DNA of 64,000 bases from positions 43,032,201 to 43,096,200 of the forward strand of contig NC_054746.1 in assembly GCF_018143015.1 (NCBI RefSeq), written 5' to 3'. The position numbers were made by a program, and so were the translations under genes. Below, piece by piece: positions 11,750 through 25,200 of the stretch. The notes below the pieces were generated by a model. It did not search any database, had not been told where the DNA came from, and saw only the letters and a list, made by a program, of their open reading frames with translations. Numbering within the stretch: the stretch's first letter is position 1; each line of letters starts with the position of its first letter. Origin of the DNA: Lytechinus variegatus (taxonomy: Eukaryota > Echinodermata > Echinoidea > Temnopleuroida > Toxopneustidae).

Positions 11750-11925
11750 GACCCTCTCAGTTATCAAGTTCTATCAATACGCTGTTGATCGTCAACGGCT
11801 CTCTATCACGGTAAACCTCGCGCACGGCCGGGCCGGGGTAACGGTTACCTTGAGAATGAGCAGTTGATCATCTGAGCGATGGAGCGGACGAGATTGAAAT
11901 TCGGCAAATCAGGTCTGTATTTCCA
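11750..11925 (+). promoter_or_regulatory. CpG-rich patch with a candidate start exon
   Basis: CpG density jumps here (CTCGCGCACGGCCGGGCC at about 11817) relative to the AT-rich surroundings. It is followed by GAGCG-ATG at 11879 and a frame MERTRLKFGKS that could end at a GTCTGT donor after about 11910. In a genome where CpG is generally depleted, such a patch is a plausible promoter or first exon. No downstream exon was found, so a gene is not claimed. Confidence 0.25.
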
Positions 11926-11966
11926 TCAGAAAATAGACCAATTGGGATCAATTGTTAATGCAAACC

Positions 11967-12370
11967 ACTTGTTCACTGCAACCATCCTGCCTGTGGGGAA
12001 TCTACAGGTAGGACTATGGTATGCCAATGCTGTACATAGCACACACTTTGAAAAATCATTTGAATTTGAACTTGAATTTTGGGCATATTTTTTTGTACGC
12101 CCTCTAGTGGTGGAAAGTAATATGGCAAGAACATTTTCATTTTTTGATCTCTATTTTTAATTAAGAAAAGAATAATTCAAAGAATCAAATTTAAATAAGA
12201 GTCAAGTTGTATGAATAATAGGTGTAATGGAAACTGTCAGTGTAAAAAAATCAAGCATTTGCCCCAAAGAAAAAGAGAAAATAAGCCAAACATTGCCACC
12301 CTTATTTTGCCACACATGGAGATATAAGTGAGAACAAGGTTATATCATAACCTTGTTCATTGAATGAGTG
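11967..12370. repeat. Direct repeat, unit 1 (pair with 12787-13276)
   Basis: It begins ACTTGTTCACTGCAACCATC and ends near CCTTGTTCATTGAATGAGTG. The same ordered landmarks occur at 12787-13276. This copy has a perfect 12-bp hairpin (GAACAAGGTTAT, loop ATC, complement) at 12332-12358 near its right end. It shows no coding potential beyond the overlap with the 11879 start codon. Confidence 0.6.
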
Positions 12371-12786
12371 ATGCAAACTATGTTCTTTGTTTTAAGCATT
12401 TTCTTTCATTTTAGAGAAAAAAAAGGTAATAAAAGTTGGATTTTTTCGCCTTGTTTTAGCAATCTTAATGTTGTTCTTTGAATTGATCTGTAAAATTGAA
12501 CTGCAAAAGTCTTACAGAACGAAATTGATTTCGTACGCAGTACTATGTGCGTCCAGAAATATGAGTGTCCGGTAATACAATACATACCGGTAGTTGAACT
12601 GTGGACTGTCAATGTCATTGTGTGCTGCCATGTTTTTGTGTTACATGCATAACTGGGGATTTAGCTCCTGTGTAATTCGAATAGCTGCATCACAGAATTA
12701 TGATGGCCCCTATGAAAACGTGTGCAAAAGAATCGCATGCGCGTGTAATAGAAATTGCCTGGGATGAGAGTACGGTACTCCCTTGC
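12371..12786. other. Spacer between direct repeats, nothing recognised
   Basis: AT-rich sequence without coding frames, recognisable repeats or RNA genes. Confidence 0.4.
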
Positions 12787-13276
12787 ACTTGTTCACTGGT
12801 ACCACCCTGCCTGTGGTGAATCTACAGGCAGGACTATGGTATACCAATGTTGTACAGAGCACACACTTTGAAAAATCATTAAAATATCACTTTTGTGACC
12901 AAAATGACTAAATTCCATGCAGTTGCAACTTATTTCTCATTAATAACTTGGGAATAATTTTTGTATCCACCAGAGCGCTCAAAAACTTGAATTTTAGGGA
13001 TATTTTTGTGTACGCCCACTAATGATGGAAAGTTTATATGGCAATAAAACTTTCATTTTTCAATCTCTATTTTTAATTAAGAAAAAAAAATGAAGAATTA
13101 AATTTACATTTAGAGCCAAATTACATGATTTATAGCTTTAATGAAAACTGACAGTGTAAGAAAATTAAACTTTTGTCCCATAAAAAAAGAGAAAATAAGC
13201 CAAACATTGCCATCCTTATTTTGTCACACATGGAGATGTAACCGAGAACAATATAACCTTGTTCATTGAATGAGTG
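12787..13276. repeat. Direct repeat, unit 2
   Basis: Same orientation as 11967-12370. It carries about 85 extra bases (about 12880-12990) that are absent from unit 1, and an imperfect version of the terminal hairpin. The two units are diverged by eye, so the duplication is not recent. Confidence 0.6.
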
Positions 13277-14720
13277 CTCCCTTGCTGCACCGGCATTTTT
13301 GTTACGGTTACGGATGTAGACCAAAATATCATTCCGTTATCATGAATATCCTCATTATTAACCATTGAATTGATCTAGCCTTATCCATAGATCGGCCTCT
13401 TTAATCAAACTTACCTTATAATCAAACGTGCATTTCTTCTCTTTCTGAATTCCACTAAATGTACGAGACAGATTTAAGATCAGTGTTGATATAATGTAGG
13501 ATCAACAAAATTACTTCCGGGTTCATTGGTAGCATTGTAGCCCTTGCCATGCATGGGGCATAGCTAGGCGGATCCCGTGGGGGGACCCCCCTTTTCGCGG
13601 AGAAAAACAAAGAAATATAGGAGAGAGAGAAAAAAAGAAAGGGTTAAGAGAGGAGAACAAAAAAAAGGAGGAAGACGGGTGAATCAAAAAAGGGGAAAAA
13701 TACCACCAAAATCTTACCTTTCATATCACTATGAAAATGTAATCGCGATGTCTGAGATACATAGTCAATATATGGCATTGTCCTAGGTCAAAATAATTTT
13801 TTTTAAAGTATCGGCTAGCGCTCGCATCGTTCATTAAGTGTGATCCATATCCACTTCACAATTTTCATTTTTAGTGCTTGAAATAGTGCTTAAATTTACC
13901 GTTGTCACTAGACTATTAAAAAATAAAATTACACTTCGCGCTCGCATCATTATAATGTAAGAAGATACACAATCACCCATCTTCATGATTTTAAAAACAT
14001 GAATATATAGTGTCCCGTTGAAGGTGTAAATCTCATTTAAATAGATATATATACAGTGCGTCCCCCCCAAAAAAAACGAAACCGAGATTTAGTGATGATT
14101 TATCATCAGAAATAAAATAGCTCAAATGACCTACCAACGTAGAGCTTAGAAGGGCTTAGAACATCTGATATTCCTTAAACCATTCCTCATTTACGCATGA
14201 GTGAGCAAAAACAACTCAAAGAAAGGATATCACAACTTATTTAAGGGGGTATCTAAATTAAAAAAAAAGTCACTTGACTAAAAATTTCAATATCTGCTCT
14301 TTTATTTGATACTTTAATCACAAAAATGGTCAAGAAGTAAAAAACTTATGATCCCTCGAAAAAATGCTTGTATTTCCAAAATTTCATTAAATAAACGTAT
14401 TTTCACCAGTTTCCCACAGAAGCTATATCGCACGGTAACAGAAGAGTTAATGCATGGCTGATCGTCAAACAAAACGGAGCGTCGAGTTTGAACGATAGCC
14501 TGTATTCATTTTATGAAATTATTGAAATTCAAGCCTTAATTAGTTCAAATCACCAGAACTTTGTTATTTCTTGACCATTTTCTGTAATTGAGGTATCAAA
14601 TTAAAGAGCAGATATTGAACTTTTTATATATGTGGTTTTCTTTTTAAAACCCAGATAGGGCCCTCCCTATAAACTCTGCATAAACGACATATTTGGGATT
14701 TTTTTTTGTCAGGTCTGAAA
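13277..14720. other. Intergenic with eroded transposon ends
   Basis: Around 13556-13600 the sequence GGCATAGCTAGGCGGATCC with flanking G- and C-runs resembles a degraded hAT-type terminus, but no partner end was found. GA-rich sequence follows (13610-13700). No gene recognised. Confidence 0.3.
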
Positions 14721-15267
14721 CTTAAAGGGGAATGAAACCTTTGGAAGAAATATGCTTGTGTAGAAACAGAAAATCAAAGAATAAGAATAAAGAAAGTTTG
14801 AGAAAAATTGGACAAATAATGAGAAAGTTATGAGCATTTGAATATTGCATTCACTGTGGAGATCCTGGCCCATTGGCAATGCGACAAGGATGTGTGATGT
14901 CACTGATGAACAACTTTCCATTTGGTGGACTATAAAATACCCTCAAAATGTCTCTATTTGTTTTTTCTTATGATGATACAAGCTCTTTATCCATGATGTA
15001 TTCTTAAAAAAATATGTATGCAGAAAGAACACATGACATATGGATAGATGTGATAAAAGAGGCATGGGGAGATTTGTTCACAAGTGACATCACACATCTT
15101 TGTCGCATTGCCAATTTGATATCTCCATAGCACTAGTGATCGCAATATTCAAATGCTCATAACTTTCTCATTATTTGTCCGATTTTTCTGAAACTTTTGT
15201 TGATCTGTTTCTTTGATTCTGTTTTCACACAAGCTATCTTGTTCCAATGGTTTCATTCTCCTTTAAG
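14721..15267. mobile_element. Family B long-TIR MITE (AAAGGGGAATGAAACC ends)
   Basis: The left end CTTAAAGGGGAATGAAACC and right end GGTTTCATTCTCCTTTAAG are inverted copies. The inversion continues through GACAAATAATGAGAAAGTTA on the left and its complement on the right, and through the paired motifs GTGTGATGTCAC and GTGACATCACAC. Length 547 bp, no coding sequence. The arms are well over 150 bp, so the whole element could fold as one hairpin. Confidence 0.75.
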
Positions 15268-16498
15268 ACCAATATGCTATTCCGGTTAACCAATCTTTGA
15301 CAAACACTACCGTCAGTTCTTTGTCATTCGACGGCAATTTTCAATATATTCACTATTTTCTTGAACCCTCCGTTTGACTGAGAAACATTGTTCATATGGT
15401 AACTGTCAAATAAAATGGGACTTGTCAGATAAAATGCAACCGATCTCCTGATCATAATCCCTTGAATGAAACTCTTTATGAAATCAATAAGCTCAGCGTT
15501 ATGAAATATTGTCAGTGGTTTTGTATCCAGCCTTTCCCAAATTATCTGGAACTTCAATATGCCGAAATTGTTCATTATAAGAGTAAATTTTTGATAAACA
15601 TGGCGACTCGAATAATAGTGCTATGACAAGAACCGGGGACAAGAATCACCTTTTTCTTCCAGAAAAAAAGGGAAAACTGTGGGCGAAATCAGATCAAGTT
15701 GGACATCGGGCAGAGAAGACTTGCAGAAGAACCCAGGAATAATGCATTTTTTCTGTTTCTCGGGTCTAATCGCCCTCTCCCCGTCCAACTCATCTCTCTC
15801 TCTCTCTCTTATATTTATATGAATTCACCCCCTCTCTCCCCTTCCCACTCCCACCAAATCCACTATATAGTACATTTATGTTTATATAAAATTTTCCATC
15901 TCCGTCTCTTTACCTCTTTCTTACATTCTCTTTTTCCAAATTTTTTGTTCATCCTCTTCTGTGAACTCGTAACATAACACGCACTGTGTAGATAATTATA
16001 AGATGACCTTCTTATCAGAAAAGTGCAATCACATAGACAACAAACATATATTTCTCACAGAGTATCGAGGTCAAAATGTTTATTAGTATACAGTCGAAAA
16101 TCTCTAAGTATAAACAATTACCATGCACTATAAATTCTCTCTTGGAATTTTTTCCTTAAATTTTTTTTTCATAAATATATTCTAGGTAATCTTTTTTTTT
16201 TCAAATAAATCGTTTGACGCAATTAATTTCAATCACTGATTTCAATACTAGGTATTCATTATTTGTAGGTATATAAATCAGATTTTATATACATTGACAT
16301 GTACATTCAATGCTAAAAATGGCGCACAACAAATGGTTCATAAAGATATTCTACAATAGATATGTAGGCATAGTGGAACACGATGAAATATATCCTTCAG
16401 TATCTGAAATTATGCTCCGTTTGCATGCCTACATAGTTATTCATAAGCCTGTATAAAATAGGATTTAACGTAGATGATATATTTTTTGTGAGTATTAC
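15268..16498. other. Intergenic with CT microsatellite
   Basis: AT-rich sequence with a pyrimidine-rich tract at about 15770-15960, including a (TC)n run near 15793. A 92-residue frame across this tract is low complexity and not called. Nothing else recognised. Confidence 0.4.
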
Positions 16499-17480
16499 AG
16501 TACAGGCCAAAGGTTTGGGGCCACCTTCAGATTTGATAGAAAATCATACAAAATACTGCATTCTGCATTCATTCAAAAAATTATTGATACTGGATGGGCT
16601 TTGGCAGTTCCACACAAGGATGTTTCCAATTGGTTTTGATTGCGCTTCTGTCAAACTCCAGTCGGTTTTCATAATTTTTATATCAAAATTTTGTGCATAA
16701 CTTTAAACTGTAAAGGTATGCATAAAATTTGAATATTTAAAGCAACGTAGCTTGTCTGACATAGCAACAAATATGTCAACCTGCGGATAGTCAACCTGTC
16801 AATCGGACAGTCAACCTGCCTGAAACTCTTGCTCCTGCTCTACAACTCTACTGGCCAACTCAAACCAGCCTTCTCTCAATCTTCTCTCACCCCTCGAACT
16901 CAACCAGCCTTAATTCTACTTAAGCCTCTCATCACTTCAAGCTTTCCACTCTTTCTGGTTTACAGTCCTATTTACACTACAGTCATTTCTAAAATATACT
17001 TACTTTTGCAATCTACACTTTCTCGCCTCTCCATTGCTCTTCTACCTCTATCTTTTTTTTATCTTAGTCCTTTTCAGGACTTTACACAAGGTGTACCGTA
17101 ATTATAAACCACTTCATTGATTGTTTCTGCCACCATGCAAACCTTCGAACATCTTCTGCTAGAATCAAGTTTGCAAATATTATATGTTGCTATGTCAGAC
17201 AAACACAAACTTTTAGGTTGTCAAAAACAACCTTTGTTTTAAATAAATTATATTCAAACTGTATGCCTACCTTTAAAGTTTAGAGGTTTGCATAAAATTT
17301 GAATAAGAAAACCGATTGGGACTTACAGAGATGCAGTCAAAACCAGTTGGAAACATGCTTGTGTAATAATAACTGTAATAGCTCATTCAGTATCAAATCA
17401 TTTGCTTATATGCAGAATGCAGTGTTATGTACGATAATCTTTTAAATTTGATGGGGGCCCCAGACTCCGGACCTGTACTG
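16499..17480. mobile_element. Tc1/mariner-like non-autonomous element with ~290-bp TIRs
   Basis: The left end CAGTACAGGCCAAAGGTTTG, preceded by TA, has the CAGT...AAAGGTTTGG pattern typical of Tc1/mariner termini. The right end (GGACCTGTACTG, to 17480) is its complement. The inversion extends about 290 bp inward to CTGACATAGCAACA and its complement. The central part (about 16780-17170) is unique, pyrimidine-rich and holds no transposase. The right flank reads TT where TA is expected. Confidence 0.65.
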
Positions 17481-19221
17481 TTCGTCAGACCGAAAAATTT
17501 ATTAATAAATCAAACTTTTCGCATATTCTAATAATTTGCTTGATTTGACCGATTCAGTATTCGGCTTTCACACCAACACCCTCTTAGGGCACTGCTGGGA
17601 ACTATTTTTAAATAAGGGGTGCTGCAATTTTGTTCAGACAAAAAAAGTCATATATTATACAGGATATACACTTCAAGACGAAGGGGGTTTCGAGAAGAAA
17701 AAAAAATGACAAAAGAAGGTTATTGCTCCATTTTTTTTTCTTTTTGCTGTCAACGTGATTTCTAGGGGGTGCTGCCTACGCAGTATACATTCGCAGCACC
17801 CCATGAACAACCTGGGGGTCTATTCTTATTTCCCGAATATGATATACAAGATTAACATTCATACTCCACATTATCTTATTATAAATCTGTAAGATTTAAA
17901 TGGAAATCCAGTTCGGGTCAACATTAATCACAGGTGTCCAGAATTTATGTTAAATCCCCGAAACGTATATGCTCACATCTATCAAAGCAATCAATTTTTT
18001 TACTTCCAGTAAATTTATTTCATTAACAAAAAGTATCACTGATCCAGTCGAAATATTCATAAAAAAACATATGAACCCATATAGTGAGATGGCGCTGCGG
18101 AAGTATAATACCTCAACTTCATGACCTAATAACTATATGGTCATGATCATGAGTAAATCAGTTGAATGCCATCATATAGAAGCGTATTTTTCGAAGACAT
18201 CGTGAAGTTTACATATCACATTAATGAATTCAGTCTTAAAGTAGGCCTAGACTAGAGAAGTAAACATATTGAAACGCAAGATTATTCCAATAAGAATATT
18301 ATAGGCGTACTCGTCATATAAAACATGCAAAATCTCATTTCATACTATGATTTGATTATGAGAATTGTAATGAAAACCATATTGCCACACGAAAATCAGG
18401 ACTAAAGGGGTAACTCTTCAAGTTTTATAAGGTTTATTAGCTTATTCTGTACTCCAATGGCAAAGTTTCGTTATTCTCACTGAAGGGTTGAATAAATTGC
18501 TTATCTTAAAGGAGCAGTCCATTATTAAGATAAAACCATCCTTTAATTATACCATAAATAACCAATACACCGATTTAGCAAAAACAATAGCATACGTGCG
18601 ATATATACATTGCAAATTATTTAAACGTTTCAAGAAACGAATCATACATACTGGATTCAAAATATAACATTCATCAATTGTACTGGATAATATCAGTTTC
18701 CTAAATGACCAGGCTTACCTTACGATTGGTCTGCGACCTCATTTTGGAAGAAAATGTACTTTTCATGTGAGACAAGGAATTCACATCTTGCTATGCCAAG
18801 TTCCAATTCATGATTACTGCTACCCTTCTAAGAATAAAAACAATTTTGCTTTGATATCTAATAAATGAAGTCATGGCGATCGTGCGAACAGATATATGAT
18901 TTGAAACTAATTTAGACTTTATTCCAAATTGGAAGGTTTAGAATGACTCAATATTAGTATTTCTAGTTATTTTGAACATTTTGAACATTTGAAATTATGA
19001 ACTATTTGAACTATTGAAATATTCTCATGAAACAAACTGCGATTTGTTCTGAACTCGTAAACCAATCATAGGTATACGATGTGTAATGGCGTATAGGCCT
19101 TTACATTTTTACTCTTATGAGAAAACAAACATCGTTAAAATTTATACACAATTATCGATACTCTATCGATGGCGATTTTAGGCGTCTTTGGTTAATAGAC
19201 TGTTGTAATATCAATTACAAA
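17481..19221. other. Intergenic region 3' of the CUB gene
   Basis: AT-rich sequence. Around 17620-17810 the motifs GGGGTGCTGC and GCAGCACCCC face each other and may be ends of a small eroded element. No gene or RNA gene was recognised. Confidence 0.35.
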
Positions 19222-19227
19222 TTTATT
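19222..19227 (-). terminator. Polyadenylation signal AATAAA of the CUB gene
   Basis: On the minus strand AATAAA lies six bases after the TGA at 19236-19234. Use of this signal would give an extremely short 3' UTR. Other signals further downstream are possible, so its use is inferred only. Confidence 0.4.
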
Positions 19228-19233
19228 CTGATA

Positions 19234-22200
19234 TCATACTAACTTTTCTGATGGTATGAAGTTTCTTTCTGGTTTGTCTATAGGAGGCTGGTTGACAACG
19301 GCGCTTACAGTCTTACGATGATCTGGTGACAACTCGGTCGCCATCGCTCCTCCTGATGGCTTACATTTTGGCGCCATTCCACTTTCGTCGCCGCACATTG
19401 CACCCACTGTACTTTGTGCAGACCCTGCAACTGGTTCGGTAACCCAATCTTTCGCCCAATCTTTGTATGTTTGCCAGTAGTTAGCCTCGTCTGCTGCATC
19501 AATATCGAATCCAGCCTTACTTTTACTCCTCCTAAAGTCAATGATAATATTTTGAATTCGGTTGTTATCCATGTCCCCGATATCATCGTCTTTCTTAAAG
19601 AATTTTATTTCATTCTGTTGAACTTCATTCATTTTGAAATCGGCTGATTTATTACATGATAGATAACTAATGAGTAATGACTTTGGCCTTCTTTGTCAAT
19701 CAGAATTGCTGAATTCAGGAATAGTGAATATATAAGCCCTTTATTTGTCAAATTAATCAAGTAACACAGAACTGTTTGTTCATTGTGGAGGAGTAATAGC
19801 ATTATGTAGTAAATTTATGAATTCTCGCAATGGCATTGCATGATGACCACTGCGTTTATGAAGAAATTGATTGAAACCCCATTCTTACTCATTATTTGTA
19901 CCTATTCTTTGCGCAATACAAAGTGACCAAAATGAGTAAAATGATGAAGAAAGCAGCGAATGCCGTGCATATGTAGATAGTCAACTCCATCTCTCTTGCT
20001 GTCATTCTACCTGTAGTAATTGAATGAAAAGAAACACAAAAAAAATCCATTCAACAGAATCGATCAAGACTTATTTACGAATTAGCTTCCATATCAAATG
20101 AGGATGCGTAACTTTGAATTATGATGGACATGATACAGGATTATTTGGGAGATACTTAAGGACAAGTCCACCCCAACATTTTTTTTAAAATAATTTGAAT
20201 AAAAAAAGAAAAAAATTTATTTATTTTTATTGTAACATATTTAATCAGGATAAAGATAAAACATGATCAGCCGAGGCTGTTTTACATCATGGCCCTGACA
20301 ACACACACAAAATATATACAACGCATAAAAATTATTTCTAAAAAGTAGTAAACTACAATGGCTCACAATATAAAAATCAAACAAGCAATAACTTCTCCTA
20401 ATTAAAAAAAAAAACAGTTTATGAACATCCTGGTCAAGTTGAATATTGAGGGGACCAGTAAAATTACCCACTCACTATTTTTTGTATTTAATTCCATGAA
20501 ATAGGAAATATTTTATTTTTTCTCCTCATTGCACGTGAAACAAAGTTTTATTCCTCCCTGAACATGTGAAATTACCATTGTTTTAACATATTGTGGTTCA
20601 ATCAAGAGAGTCTTTGTCAAACCTGTTTAAAAAATGAAATATTCTAAAATAAAAAAAAAGTGAGTGACATCATTTACTTTAGATCTCACTTGCATATCAC
20701 TGAGTTGTGCATACTTATAACTGTTTTGTGAAAAATAAGCCAAAGTTTAAAATGTCATAACTTTTATTTTACATCCGCTTTTGATGAAATTTTCAGCGAC
20801 ATGCCTGTTTGATTTTCCTCTTTGTATTCAAACCAACTCTTTTCTTGAGTGGACTTGACCTTTAAAAAGTACACTATAATAAAATTGAGAACTTAAATCA
20901 TACCTCTTCCTGGAATTACTCCAAGGGTCTGTGATGTTGAGCTTCTCGTTGTCACCTCTTCCGATGAATACGTCCCTCGAAGTCTTTCAGTTGTTGTCAA
21001 GATATCTGTCCCTTCAGCTTCAGTAGTAGTCTCATGGCCTTCTGGTAACTCTGTACCATAAACATCTGGCAATTCTGTTGCAAAGTCAGTAAACAATCCC
21101 AAGTCTGGAATGTCAGTTTCTACCTCGATTGGCAACGTCAGTCTCGTTCTGTCACCTTCTGTTGTTCTTCTCCCGGTTTCGATAACAACTTCCTCTGAAT
21201 AGTCGTCAGAAGAGAGAGGCGAAAATCCATCGTAGTCAATGACAGCCCTAAAACCGAAGTTGTCTTCTGAGGATTCGCTTACAGACTTGTTATCTGCCAT
21301 GTCTTTCGATTGTGCACGAGTGAAATTGTACGCCATAACAAATCCTGTGTGGTTATGAGCTGGGATGTCTCCCGATTTGAATTTAATGGTCACGTCGCGC
21401 GCGGGTGGTATAGCCACTGACCAGTCATCATCAGAACAAAATCGCTCATTTAAAACTTTAGTGCCTGTGAAGAGTGTTATTTGAACATGTGTATCAGCTA
21501 AGAGACATCTCCTTCTCCCGCTCATTCTGAATCCATCTAGGTCTATAGACATAAACTGAAGATTCACATTCTCATCTTGGTCTGCTAATAAAGTCCAAAC
21601 ACATTCGAAATTAGGTGGATAAGGAATCGGAAAACTGCTTGAAGGAAATGTACCAGATCCTTCTCCAATTGCAAACTCGCACCTTTCCTGCCATGGTGGT
21701 TCAACAGAAGGTCCAATCCAAGAATAGTTGGTAAAAATGTCTTCGCACGAGCACGGGAACTGTAGATCATCTATACTTCCATTGAATGTAGAATTTAAGG
21801 ACATGAATGACGCGCAGAATCCCCGACCAACACTATATTCCGAGGAAAGTTCAATTCTGATAAACCCTGCATCGGACATAAACAGGTTTTGTCCACGATT
21901 ATTACAGATATATGAGTAATTTCCTGAAATATCAACCCTAATATATCCATAACGAGTGTCACATTTGCCGTCGATTACCGGTGCACCCATACCATTGTCC
22001 AGTATTTTCAATGCTATTTGATGATCAGGAAGGGAAGATTCTACAGCCCAAATGCAATCGGTTTGGGAAAGCAACTCTTGGGGATAGAATGCGTATGAAA
22101 AGTAACCAAATTCAGAACGTATTGTGGCACCACACTCATCAGAGCTTATAACATCACAGACAGGATCAGTTACCAAGCTTTTTGGAGGAAGAGTGGACAC

Positions 22201-25200
22201 AGGGAATGTTGAAGGTTGTGATTCCTTGGTTGTCGTGTCTTCTCTTCCATGGAATGATGGAACAGATGTTAGATTTTCAGGTAGAATTCTCAACTGTTGA
22301 CCTTCAATGGTAGATTGTCTTAGTTTGTAGAAAGCATGGAAGCCCTTGCCCTGGCCACCTTGACTGTAAAACTCGATTTCAACCGAGTTGGAATGTATCA
22401 TCACCTCTTCATTTTCAGTTCTGACGCCACATAGGGTTTTCTCTTCTCCTGAAACACAATCCCGGATCAGGATGAAAGTATCAGCCTCGCTGCAGGGTGG
22501 GTATGTCACAGGAACCTCACCAAGATCAAAATCAAAGAAATCCAACTTCACCATCACATTCCCTTCTCCTCGTATAATCCAGACGCAGTGTGAACCTGCT
22601 GGGTATTGCCAAGGAAACATTGGTGATGCAATCCATCCACTTTCTTTATCAGATTCTGTGAACCACTCCAACCATGTTCCATCTACACTGCATTTGCTCA
22701 TGAGAGCTGGAAGACGAGCAGTTCCGGACACAGCAAGACTCTCTAGATGTTCTGTGGCATTGCAACTTACAATTTCACCTGTGGCAACATAAGATCGAAA
22801 TTGAGGTATTTCGAAGGTTTCAAACACAGCGTAAAATCCCTGGCCTTGTCCTAATTTTCCCTTGATTTCAATTTGTAAACTATTTCTGGAAGACTCAATT
22901 TCCCGGTAGTCAAAATCACCACACAAGTATACTGCATCTAAAACAAAGTCACTGATGACCACATGAGAATATGATGTATCACATGGATCTATACGAGCAG
23001 AATCAAGTGAAAAGTTTCTAAGCTGGAGCACTATATATCGTGAGGGATCTGTCATTATATACCAACAGGCCGTGTAGTTGACTGGATAGTCATTGGGATA
23101 AAACATGGTAGAAAACGTCCCAGAATCCTCGGTAATTTCATCGCAGACATTGGATATTAATGATACATCAGTCGGCTGTGTCGATGGAGTAGTGACCCTT
23201 GGAGAACTACTAATATCTTCATTAAAACCAAAGTTCCCTCTGTACTTGTCAAAATCGTCTTCAAATTGATTTCCCGATGTGATGTTGATGGGCTTCATAC
23301 TTCCTCCGTTTTTATCCAAATAATCGAACAGGGTTGTGTTTTTCAAGAGGTCCTCTATGAAATCGAATGGAGTCGACAATATTCGCTGGCAGATAGAAAA
23401 GTTGAATAGATTTTCGATGGAAGCAATATTGTTCGAGAAATTTCGAGAGAAGTTCATGAATAACAATTCGCAGTCCTCAAAGATTCTCGCAGGTGCAGAT
23501 AACATTGAAAGAGGGATAGGTAGCTCTTGTAAAAGACTCCAAGGATCATCTAAGCCCAGGTTTGTTTGATATGTATCATTGTCAAGATCAAAGGACGAGA
23601 AAACAGCTTGCAATCCTCTCCCAATGTTGCCTGCCTTGGGGTCGAAAATCAAACTCATCTTGCCGCCATAAGATGTTATGTTCCGTGGTGGTAAAGTACC
23701 GCAGTATATAATATCTTCTTTGTCATAGATAGGGGAGGAAATGACGAAAAGAATAGGCGTGGTTTCATTGCAGATTGAAGGAGGTTCATATCCAAAATCG
23801 ATGTCAACGAACTCAAGATTAATTTCCTTCCCCTTACCAACAGTGATCTCCCAGATCATGCGCATACTTGGAAAAGGCATCGGATATCCCAGAGAAGAAA
23901 GGCTTCCATTATCTCCTGATATGGAGTAAAGCAAAGTATTTTGAAGCAACGCGTCCAACAGTTCAGTAATATCCAAATCGGGCTCAACGATGCTTATTTG
24001 TGCCTTAAAATTTTGCCGTGTAACTGCAGAAGGATGATAAAGCAGCTCAATACGCACAGGAGATTGGAACAGAGCTCCAAATAAAGGAATCGAGCAGAAA
24101 AAAGTCTCGTTAGCATATCCATCAGGTTTCCAACTACGGATAGTAATAAATGCATTATCAGAGGTACAATTTGCAACCGTAGCATTAGAAAGACCAACAC
24201 TGATTAAGGACAACATAAGTTCTTCATTCCCATCAGGTAAAAACGTCAGTGAACAGTTTTCACTTATACCAAACGGTTCATTTTTAGGACTTAGCATCAT
24301 TTCATCGATTTCAAAGCACTGGTCAACATTCAGGTCAGAAATTTTTTCAAGTAAACTGGAATTTACAGTTTTGAATTCTGTAACCATCTCTCCACTTCCA
24401 ACGTCACTAATGTCATAAGCTTCCTGATCAAACATGTCAAATAGGGACTCATCGACGATCTGATACCACAGTGCCCATACAATATCAGGATCTTGTTGTG
24501 TGTATACACTGATGGAAACTCTATTGCTGATAGTTATTAATGTCAGCGCTCTAGTATTTGAAGATTTTACCTCACAAAATGCTGTAATTTGAGGTTGAAA
24601 ATCAGGAAGAAATTCTTCAAATATGATAAATGTCCCGTTCTCAAGGCAGAGATCGCCAGCGCTATCGGCAATAGCTAGGCTAGTGTTGTTGTATTCCAAA
24701 ACCAAGAGAGCAATGGTAACAATGGAGTCCTCTGGAGCAGAAATGTTCCATCTACAAGATAGTGATTTGTCCATTGCATATGAAAACAATATGCCAGATG
24801 AACTCTCCAGTTGATGCTCACATGCGTTTTGATCTTCACCAGTGTTCTCAACGGTATCCTGCTTCGTTGTATTTTTCTGATCTCCTTTCGATGTTTGTCT
24901 TCTCGAGATAGTATGAACCAATGGGTCTGGAATAACTTCCGGGTTATCATCTGCACCCTTGGCGTCATCACCAACGTCCCCTGTGAAAAAAAGCGGTTAT
25001 AGAAAAATGATTATCAAAGAATACCTGTATCAACATGTAGGTACTGGCAATATATAAATTCAGATGACTGTATACTCAGATGCATCTATCCACATACTAT
25101 GGTTATTAAAATGTGATGAGCTATTCAGAGAAAGAAAGAAAAAAATGAATCCTTTAATCTCATCTGTCAGTAACCTTTAAAGCTAAAAATTGTACAACCA

